A stretch of DNA of 64,000 nucleotides from an uncultured Sulfolobales archaeon. GTDB lineage: Archaea; Thermoproteota; Thermoprotei_A; Sulfolobales; NBVN01. Position 1 is the stretch's first letter, and the number at the start of each line of letters is the position of its first letter. The DNA lies in NCBI GenBank assembly GCA_938073905.1, contig CALJEN010000003.1, positions 29,930-93,929 on the forward strand, written 5' to 3'. The position numbers and the translations under genes are program-made. Under the pieces are notes generated by a model, which saw nothing but the letters and a program-made list of their open reading frames with translations, was not told the origin of the DNA and did not search any database. Shown piece after piece: positions 58,139 to 64,000 of the stretch.

Positions 58139-58810
58139 CTACTTCTCGTACCCGAGCTCCTCCATAACCTCCCGGGGGACTATCAGCCTAGCCCCTCTGG
58201 AGGCCTCGTGCCTCCTCCCGAGCTCCCTCTCCTTCTGCTTCCTCTTCCACTTGTAGTGGTGCGTGCCCTTGAGGCCTCTGCTCCTCAGCAGACCCCTCAT
58301 CCTCCTACCGGCCGCAGTCTTCCCTCTGAAAACTCTGCCCCTCTGGCTCGGGTGGGCTACCCAGTTCACGTCGGAGTCCGATAGTATCGAGGGGTGATGG
58401 GGGTCTACCAGCACGACCTCGTAGTACTTGTACACACCGTCCTCACCTACGTAGTAGCTCCCCAGGACCTCCAGGTTGGGAAACTTCCTGTTCGCTCTCT
58501 CCTCGGCTATGAGCTTGGAGGGCTTCTCGGGAGCGTACCCGTAGACGCCCATCCTCTTAGGTCTCCTGCCCGAGTTGGGCCTGGGCCTGTTCAGACCTCC
58601 CTTCCTCACCCTGACCCTCGCGACCACGAAGCCTACCTTGGCCTCGTATCCTATGGCCCTGGCCCTGTCCAGCCTGGTCGGTCTCTCGACCCTGACGACG
58701 GCGGGCCCCCTCCTCCACAGGATCAGCCTTCCCCTCATTACCTCGGCTAGGGGACCCTCGTAGGGCCTCTTCCAGTACTGGGCTATGTAGTGGTACATCG
58801 ACTTGGCCAT
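58139..58810 (-). CDS. rpl15e: 50S ribosomal protein L15e
   Basis: 223 residues from ATG 58810, chosen over the upstream in-frame start at 58840 because a GGAGG motif precedes it and the TATA-like CTTTTAAGC is near 58850. Core motifs: [72 protein letters not shown]. First gene of the RNA-processing operon running to tgtA. Confidence 0.95.
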   Translation of the reverse strand: MAKSMYHYIAQYWKRPYEGPLAEVMRGRLILWRRGPAVVRVERPTRLDRARAIGYEAKVGFVVARVRVRKGGLNRPRPNSGRRPKRMGVYGYAPEKPSKLIAEERANRKFPNLEVLGSYYVGEDGVYKYYEVVLVDPHHPSILSDSDVNWVAHPSQRGRVFRGKTAAGRRMRGLLRSRGLKGTHHYKWKRKQKERELGRRHEASRGARLIVPREVMEELGYEK

Positions 58811-58982
58811 CCTCCGTGCCTGGCTACAGAGGTACAGCATAGCTTAAAAGCGTTCCGAGCCGATGAGGGCTCGGTCGAGCCGCGGAGGGGCCCCATCGAT
58901 CCGGTAACACGAGGCTCTACGCGGATGCGGAGCCCGAACCCCCTCATTTTATGCTGCACGGGTAGTGCACCGGGACTCGGGC

Positions 58983-59795
58983 TTGACCGTGTGCAGACTG
59001 AACTACGCGGCCATCGCGAAGACTGCCTCGATGCTCAGCGGGCTCTCCCTAGAGGACGTGCTCGGGATCGAGGAGGTCGACCCCCAGTTCGAAGTAGCCG
59101 CTGCGGTGTGCTCCAGCGGGGAGCCGGGCGCGGCGGCATCCGTGTTCCTGGCGGCGCTGTCGGCCTATAGGCTGAGGTGCTCCGGTGAGGAGTACTGGGA
59201 GAGATTCGCCAAGCACTTCGCTGGAGGAGGACATGCGGCGGACCCGGTCGAGAGGGTATCGAGATTCCTCCTCGGGGACCCCTGCAGCTCCTACCTCCGC
59301 GAGACGAAGATCGGGAGAGTGAAGAGGTTCTCCGACCACTCGGACACGATAGAGGGACTCGCGCGCAGCTGCGAGTTCGAGAAGCTGTGGAGGCTCGCCT
59401 CCAGGGTTCTGGGCGCAGACCCCGCCAGCAAGACGGTGGTCTTCGCGGTGAAGATGGTCTACTACTGCGGCAGGGCTACGGGAGCATGCTCGGGCCCCCT
59501 GCCGGCGGAGATCCCCATACCCCTGGACTCCAGAGTTGCCAGGGCCACTCTCGCTCTCGGGCTGGTCTCGGCCGAGTCCGCGGACGAGGTTATGAGGAAG
59601 TGCGGAAGAGAAGCTGTCGAAGCGTGGAGAGCTGTCGGAGAGGCTACCGGGATACCCCCTATCCACCTAGACGTGCTGCTGTGGGCCCTCAGGAACCCCG
59701 CGACCTTCTCCAAGGCCTTGAGCAGGACCGACCGGAGGCAAGCCCGTGAGGTCCTCGTGAAGCTGTGGTCTACCATTCGGGAGCGCGCTCGCTGA
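58983..59795 (+). CDS. archaeal GO glycosylase (AGOG), 8-oxoguanine DNA glycosylase/lyase
   Basis: About 270 residues from TTG 58983; GTG 58965 is possible but lies before the transcription start predicted from TTTTATGC (about 58947). The helix-hairpin-helix region shows SKTVVFAVKMVYYCGRA with the candidate catalytic lysine, followed by the catalytic aspartate in IPIPLDSRVARAT. HLDVLLWALR near the end is typical of the AGOG family. It removes 8-oxoguanine from DNA. Confidence 0.86.
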   Translation: MTVCRLNYAAIAKTASMLSGLSLEDVLGIEEVDPQFEVAAAVCSSGEPGAAASVFLAALSAYRLRCSGEEYWERFAKHFAGGGHAADPVERVSRFLLGDPCSSYLRETKIGRVKRFSDHSDTIEGLARSCEFEKLWRLASRVLGADPASKTVVFAVKMVYYCGRATGACSGPLPAEIPIPLDSRVARATLALGLVSAESADEVMRKCGREAVEAWRAVGEATGIPPIHLDVLLWALRNPATFSKALSRTDRRQAREVLVKLWSTIRERAR

Positions 59796-59889
59796 GCTAG
59801 TGGCCGTTAGGAGCCCGGGGCCCAGGAGCGGGCATCTGAGAACTCTTATAAGGGGTCAGCAAGCCTATACAGTTACTTATGGATGTGGG

Positions 59890-61257
59890 ATGAGCGCGCA
59901 AATACGCGAGGTCGGCCCCGCGGGGAGGACCGTGGAGGTCAGCCTCCACAGCCACATAAGGGGCTTGGGTCTCGACGAGAAAGGAGAGCCTCTGCGCGTT
60001 GCCGAGGGGATCGTGGGACAGGTCGAGGCCAGGAGGAGCGCTGCGATAGTCGTCGAGCTCGTCAAGCAGGGCAGGTTCCATGGGAAGGGAGTTCTGCTGG
60101 TCGGCCCTCCGGGCACGGGCAAGACGGCCCTGGCCTACGCCATCTCCAAGGAGCTCGGGGAGGACACGCCATTCGTCGCTCTCCACGCCTCCGAGGTCTA
60201 CTCCCTAGAGGCTAAGAAGACCGAGGTCCTGATGAGGGCCGTCAGGAAGGCCATGGGTGTGAGAATAAGGGAGGTGCGCAAGGTCTACGAGGGCGCGGTC
60301 AAGGAGGTCAAGATAGCGTACGGTAGGCACCCATTCAACCCCTACCTCAGGATCCCGCGCGAGGCCAGGGTAACCCTGGAGACCAAGGACGACAGCCTCA
60401 CCATCACGGTAGGCGAGGAGATCACATCGCAGCTGCTCAAGCTAGGGATCAAGAGGGGAGACCTCATATGGATAGACGCCGAGACGGGCATGGTGCACAA
60501 GACCGGCAGAGTCAAGGGGGTGGAGAAGGCCAGGTACTACGACGTCGACGTGTGGGAGACCGCGGAGGAGCTCCCCAGGGGTTCCGTGAAGAAGGAGAAG
60601 GAGATAACGAGGGTGTTCACCTTCAACGACCTCGACCTCGCGGTAGCCTCCCAGAGGATCTCGCTGATAGGCTTCCTGGGAGTAGAGCTCGAGAGGGAGA
60701 TCGACGAGGATACCAGGAGGACGGTGAACTCCCAGGTCAAGAAGCTCATCGACGAGGGCAAGGGGGAGCTGATGCCCGGCGTGCTCTTCATAGACGACGC
60801 GCACATGCTCGACCTCGAGTGCTTCGCCTTCCTATCCAAGATAATGGAGAGCGAGTTCTCCCCCATCATAATCATGGCGACGAACAGGGGCATGACCAAG
60901 ATATACGGCACGGACGTGGAGGCTCCGCACGGGATCCCTCTGGACATACTCGACAGGCTCCTCATAATCCCGGTGAGACCGTACACGAGAGAGGAGATCA
61001 GGGAGATAATAAGGATAAGGTCTGAGGAAGAGGAGGTGAGCCTCTCCAGCGACGCCCTCGAGCTGCTAGCAGACCTGGGGGTAAAGTACAGTCTGAGGTA
61101 CTCGATCCAGCTCCTCAGGCCGGCCGGCGTGGTGGCGGCCAGGAGGGGGCGCAAGGAGGTCAGAGCGGAGGACGTGGCGGAGGCCAGCGGGCTCTTCATA
61201 GACACGAAGAGGAGCATCGAGTTCATAAAGGAGTTCGAGGAGAAGTTCCTGAAGTAG
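59890..61257 (+). CDS. RuvB-like (TIP49/RuvBL) AAA+ ATPase
   Basis: 455 residues from ATG 59890, supported by TCTTATAAGG about 45 bases upstream; the frame is open from 59800. Walker A is GPPGTGKT (73-80). The OB-like insertion domain occupies about 115-270, and the second AAA+ half has the extended Walker B. The second Walker B residue is Asp (FIDDAHMLDLECF) where homologues have Glu (DEVH), a conservative change at the catalytic position. Sensor MATNRG and arginine-rich C-terminal SLRYSIQLL are normal. Eukaryotic relatives act in snoRNP assembly and chromatin remodelling. Confidence 0.92.
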   Translation: MSAQIREVGPAGRTVEVSLHSHIRGLGLDEKGEPLRVAEGIVGQVEARRSAAIVVELVKQGRFHGKGVLLVGPPGTGKTALAYAISKELGEDTPFVALHASEVYSLEAKKTEVLMRAVRKAMGVRIREVRKVYEGAVKEVKIAYGRHPFNPYLRIPREARVTLETKDDSLTITVGEEITSQLLKLGIKRGDLIWIDAETGMVHKTGRVKGVEKARYYDVDVWETAEELPRGSVKKEKEITRVFTFNDLDLAVASQRISLIGFLGVELEREIDEDTRRTVNSQVKKLIDEGKGELMPGVLFIDDAHMLDLECFAFLSKIMESEFSPIIIMATNRGMTKIYGTDVEAPHGIPLDILDRLLIIPVRPYTREEIREIIRIRSEEEEVSLSSDALELLADLGVKYSLRYSIQLLRPAGVVAARRGRKEVRAEDVAEASGLFIDTKRSIEFIKEFEEKFLK

Positions 61258-61346
61258 GGGGCTCGACACTCCCGCGGATGGCCTAGAGAGGGTTGGCCCG
61301 CCGACGGGACCTAAACCGGTGTCCCCAGCGGGGGGTCGCCGAGGGC

Positions 61347-61895
61347 CTAGACGTCCGAGACTCCCTTTACGTAGAGGTATAGCGTGGCTTCCCTGTACCC
61401 GAGAGACACTCTCGTTATGTGCACCGGTCTCCACCCCGGGATCTCGAAGTCCAGCGTAACCACCCTAGTTCCGAGTCCGAGCTCCCTCTCCAGCTTGGGC
61501 TTCAGCGCCCTGTTGACGGACGTCAGCAGGTACATGTAGACTATGGTAGCGTCCCTGAGGCTCACGTTGAAGAAGTCGTTGTTGACAAACTGGATCTTGT
61601 CGGCGACCTTCAGCTTCTCGGCCGTCTCCTTGGCCCTCTTTATGAGGTCCGGGTTGATCTCTACGCAGACGCCTCTGGCTCCGTGAAGAGCGGCCTCTAT
61701 GACCACCCTCCCGTCTCCGCAGCCTAGGTCGTAGAAGACGTCACTCTTCGCAGGTTTGGCGAGCATCATTACGTAGGGCAGGAGCTCCTCCCTGGTCGGG
61801 ACCCAGGGAGCCTGCGCGAGCGGGTGCGTATACACCACTCCCAGCAGCACCCAGAGATCTCCGGTCTCGGCCAATCTTTTAAGGATATCGTCCAC
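61347..61895 (-). CDS. SAM-dependent methyltransferase, aKMT-like protein lysine methyltransferase
   Basis: 182 residues. Motif I is VFYDLGCGDGRVVIEAA; the N-terminal APWVPTREELLPYVMMLA and the later FVNNDFFNVSLRDATIVYMYLL and GTRVVTLDFEIPGWRP match the small archaeal lysine methyltransferases that modify chromatin proteins such as Cren7. GTG start with TTAAAATTTT near 61945 on the minus strand. Confidence 0.85.
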   Translation of the reverse strand: MDDILKRLAETGDLWVLLGVVYTHPLAQAPWVPTREELLPYVMMLAKPAKSDVFYDLGCGDGRVVIEAALHGARGVCVEINPDLIKRAKETAEKLKVADKIQFVNNDFFNVSLRDATIVYMYLLTSVNRALKPKLERELGLGTRVVTLDFEIPGWRPVHITRVSLGYREATLYLYVKGVSDV

Positions 61896-62466
61896 GGGCC
61901 GCCACCCGTACCCTCTTCCAAGCCCTAGGGGTGTGATCGAAAATTTTAAGGACCTCGCACACGAAACCCCGATCGCTCAGCACTTGGAGAGCGAGGACCC
62001 GAATGCGGGGGGCAGGTAAGTTTCGCGGAGCCCTCGGTCTTGAAACTGCTCCCGCCGGAGCCGTATAGAGCGAGAGCGGGTGGTCAACCGGGTCGCAACG
62101 CGCAGCGCTCCGCGCGTGGACGGCGCGGACAGGTACTGCTATGCCATGCAGGGGTGACCACGAAGACGGGCAGAAAGCTCTCGATGCTCACCCCTCGCGA
62201 TCTGCTCTGAGGTAGGAGGCCAGGGTTCTGGGTCAAGCACCGATGCCTAGCCCTCGAGCCTTCACGCTCTCGGTTCCCTCCAGGAGGAGCCCGCGGCACC
62301 CGCATCCCGAGAGGCTCCCCTCGCTCTCCATAGATGTCCATCCACGTACGCCGATGTTCAGAACCTCTCTGTCTCGAAACGGTTGCCTGTGGTGGCGATC
62401 TCGGCCGAGGAACCGCTCCCGGAGAGGATGCCGTTCCCTACAGTTCCCAAAAATAGAAAGGCCTAA
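61896..62466. other. 571-base gap before the IS607-type element
   Basis: Holds the aKMT promoter (near 61945) and the second copy of interspersed repeat A (62222-62358). No protein frame is convincing. The left end of the IS607-type element is probably in its right part but I cannot fix it. Confidence 0.45.
62222..62358 (+). repeat. interspersed repeat family A, copy 2
   Basis: Matches 681-773 in two ordered blocks (62222-62253 and 62322-62358) separated by about 60 unmatched bases. Lies 110 to 250 bases upstream of the tnpA reading frame and may include the left end of that element. Confidence 0.6.
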
Positions 62467-62508
62467 ACATGGGTATGCGTAGATAAGTATTGGTGGGAAG
62501 CGGCGGGG

Positions 62509-63108
62509 AGGCTCTACACGCTCAAGGAGGCGGGGAGGCTCCCGGGCGTCACCACCTGGACGATCCAGCAGTGGGATAGGCAGGGCAAGATCAGGTGCGT
62601 CAGGACTCCCGGCGGTCGGAGGAGGGTCCCCGAGAGCGAGATAAGGCGAATCCTCGGCCTGAGGGAGGAGAGGGTCGTCGTCGGGTACGCGAGGGTCTCG
62701 CCCCGCTCCCAGAGGGGCGACCTGGAGAGGCAGAGGAGGCTCATCCTGGACTACGCTAGGGAGAGGGGCTACGGAGAGGTCCAGATCCTGACGGACGTAG
62801 GCTCCGGTCTCAGCGAGAAGAGGAAGAGGTTCCTAAAGCTCCTGGACATGGTCTTGGAGAGGAGGGTCTCCAAGGTCGTGGTAGCGTACGGGGACAGGCT
62901 GGCCAGGTTCGGGCTCGAGACTCTGAGGAGGGTGTTCTCGGCTTTCGGAACCGAGGTGGAGGTGGTGAACCGCGAGGAGAGGACTCCGCGAGAGGAGCTA
63001 GTCGAGGACATGATAGCGATAGTCTCCCACTTCGCCGGGAGGCTCTACGGGACGAGGAGTCGCAAGTACAGGGAGGTGGTCGACGGCGTCAAAGAGCTCG
63101 TTGGTTAA
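62509..63108 (+). CDS. tnpA: IS607-type serine recombinase TnpA, start codon not found
   Basis: About 199 residues. The N-terminus is a MerR-like HTH, RLYTLKEAGRLPGVTTWTI then RCVRTPGGRRRVPESEI; the recombinase domain has VVGYARVSPRSQ with the nucleophilic serine, LERQRRLILDYARERGY, GSGLSEKRKRF and AYGDRLARFG. In relatives the protein begins Met-Arg-Leu-Tyr-Thr; here the codon before AGG-CTC is GGG and there is no ATG, GTG or TTG in frame between the upstream stop (62464) and ATG 62848, deep in the catalytic domain. The gene may be silenced or use an unusual start. Confidence 0.85.
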   Translation, partial: RLYTLKEAGRLPGVTTWTIQQWDRQGKIRCVRTPGGRRRVPESEIRRILGLREERVVVGYARVSPRSQRGDLERQRRLILDYARERGYGEVQILTDVGSGLSEKRKRFLKLLDMVLERRVSKVVVAYGDRLARFGLETLRRVFSAFGTEVEVVNREERTPREELVEDMIAIVSHFAGRLYGTRSRKYREVVDGVKELVG

Positions 63109-64000
63109 GGCCCACTCCGTACCGCACAGGTTCGAGGTCGGCGGGCTCGTCGAGAGCTACATGCACATCCTGAACCGGATCCTCGACGACCTCTGGAACA
63201 GCATAGCTTGGAGAGAGGTGGGCGGGAAGCCAAGACCGTTCCTGAGGAAGGACAGCGCGTTCAGGAGAGAGCTCAGGAACAGGTACCTCAGAGACTGGCC
63301 CTACACCAAGCACTACGTGGACTCCGCGATCAAGCAGGCCTACTCCATCCTAGAGTCGTGGAGGAAGAGGTACCTGAAGGGGAGAGCCGGGAGGAGGCCC
63401 GTACTGAGGAGGAAGTTCGTGAGAATCAAGGAGACGCTCTACAGCTACAGGGACGGAGTGCTCAGGATCTCGGTGAAGCCCTACGGGGAGAGCATAACCG
63501 TCGACCTGAGGAAGGCTTGGTTCTGGAGCAGGATCGAGGGTCTAGACCTCGGCGAGCTCATCCTCAAGCCGGACAGGCTGGTCGTGACCGTCAGGAAGGA
63601 AGTGGAGCTGGGAGTCGAGAACCCGATCGCTTGGGACGTGAACCTCCTAACTATGGACGGCTACGACGGCGAGAGCCACTACACGGTGAGCCTGAAGCAG
63701 GTCTACACGGTCCACAGGACTTACGAGCTGAAGCGGAGGAAGGTCCAGAGGCTCCCGGATAAGACCAGGAGGAGGCTCTTGGAGAAGTACTCGAGGAGGG
63801 AGAGGAACAGGGTCGACGACTTCCTGCACAAGCTGGCCAAGCGACTGGCCGACAGGACCAACGTGTTCGAGGACCTGAGGGGCTTCAAGGAGAGGGTCGC
63901 CAGGACTAGGAGCAGGAGCGTGAACAGGCAGAACTCCAAGCACGACTTCGTCAAGCCCGGGGGCACCTCGAAGACCTGCTCCAGATGCGGGTACTACGAC
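63101..64000 (+). CDS. tnpB: TnpB, RNA-guided nuclease-like protein (3' end outside window)
   Basis: 300 codons in frame from TTG 63101 to the window edge. TTG overlaps the tnpA stop. The N-terminal helical/wedge part (about 1-165) includes SAIKQAYSILESWRKRYLKG; RuvC-I Asp is in IAWDVNLLTMDG; RuvC-II Glu is in VFEDLRGFKERV; the zinc ribbon begins with SKTCSRCGYYD at the very end. RuvC-III and the 3' end, where the omega RNA would be encoded, lie outside. Length and residues seen so far are those of an active protein. Confidence 0.9.
   Translation, partial: MVKAHSVPHRFEVGGLVESYMHILNRILDDLWNSIAWREVGGKPRPFLRKDSAFRRELRNRYLRDWPYTKHYVDSAIKQAYSILESWRKRYLKGRAGRRPVLRRKFVRIKETLYSYRDGVLRISVKPYGESITVDLRKAWFWSRIEGLDLGELILKPDRLVVTVRKEVELGVENPIAWDVNLLTMDGYDGESHYTVSLKQVYTVHRTYELKRRKVQRLPDKTRRRLLEKYSRRERNRVDDFLHKLAKRLADRTNVFEDLRGFKERVARTRSRSVNRQNSKHDFVKPGGTSKTCSRCGYYD

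Larger units (their letters stand above)
62467..64000 (+). mobile_element. IS607-family insertion sequence, cut by the window edge
   Basis: Two overlapping genes in the canonical IS607 order: tnpA encoding a MerR-type HTH fused to a serine recombinase, then tnpB encoding an RNA-guided nuclease-like protein. IS607 elements move by a serine recombinase with little target specificity and usually give no clear terminal inverted repeats. The left border is not resolved; the right border lies beyond the window. Confidence 0.85.

Overview
The window is about 62 to 65% GC, gene-dense and archaeal. The gene content points to a hyperthermophilic member of the Thermoproteota (Crenarchaeota); I cannot name the order. 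Diagnostic genes are TBP, Orc1/Cdc6, aCPSF1, a proteasome beta subunit, sn-glycerol-1-phosphate dehydrogenase, archaeosine tRNA-guanine transglycosylase, eS6, eL15, RNase P proteins Pop5 and Rpp30, an archaeal RuvB-like ATPase, an AGOG-type 8-oxoguanine glycosylase and an aKMT-like lysine methyltransferase. Many starts are TTG or GTG with a TATA-like box 25 to 40 bases upstream, which suggests leaderless or short-leader transcripts.

Layout. 1-2.6 kb: moaC tail, a UV-dimer glycosylase, two regulators and tRNA-Ser(GCT). 2.98-5.04 kb: a lower-GC segment bounded by a 3'-half copy of tRNA-Leu and the intact tRNA-Leu(GAG), the footprint of an integrated element; its only recognisable gene is a membrane methyltransferase. 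5.1-10.5 kb: SIS-like/SDR pair, orc1/cdc6 overlapping a DUF99 gene, TBP and a phosphoesterase. 11-15.8 kb: an oligopeptide ABC ATPase pair, then an HMG-CoA synthase / thiolase-like / DUF35 operon for isoprenoid lipids. 15.8-25.4 kb: aminotransferase, MDR and zinc alcohol dehydrogenases, flavin reductase-like gene, Moco oxidoreductase, HtpX, OMP decarboxylase, dihydrolipoamide dehydrogenase. 25.7-34.6 kb: radical SAM/NreA pair divergent from a dUTPase-like gene, ThiDN, LeuRS, a P1-family peptidase and a phosphoesterase. 34.8-42.8 kb: DUF47, aCPSF1, proteasome beta, G1P dehydrogenase, UPF0179, eS6, malic enzyme and a HAD phosphatase. 43.1-52.6 kb: glycosyltransferase, MoeA, tRNA-Arg(TCT), rtcA/NMNAT/CYTH operon, rRNA methyltransferase plus Nip7-like protein, MATE transporter, PAC2 chaperone and a stand-alone PUA protein. 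52.7-61.9 kb: carbamate kinase, a long minus-strand RNA-processing operon (eL15, DUF54, rpp30, pop5, TIM barrel, SmAP, tgtA), AGOG, RuvBL and aKMT. 62.5-64 kb: an IS607-type element (serine-recombinase TnpA plus TnpB) cut by the right edge.

How the genes work together. RNA processing and ribosome assembly dominate (RNase P, Sm-like protein, exosome-associated DUF54, tgtA with a detached PUA protein, Nip7, m5C methyltransferase, RtcA, aCPSF1). Five genes concern DNA damage or nucleotide sanitation (UV-dimer glycosylase, DUF99, NreA with a radical SAM partner, dUTPase-like, AGOG). Moco synthesis (moaC, moeA) fits the Moco-domain oxidoreductase. HMG-CoA synthase and G1P dehydrogenase serve archaeal ether lipids.

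The less ordinary signals are: at least four scattered remnants that appear to be the 3' end of a tnpB gene (10.8, 17.1, 40.4 and 42.1 kb) sharing one sharp terminus; a second diverged repeat family at 0.7 and 62.3 kb; a 124-base perfect duplication between the two ABC ATPase genes; a thiolase-like protein without its nucleophilic cysteine; several reading frames with conserved N-termini but no ATG/GTG/TTG start; and a Pop5 subunit with a predicted N-terminal membrane helix.
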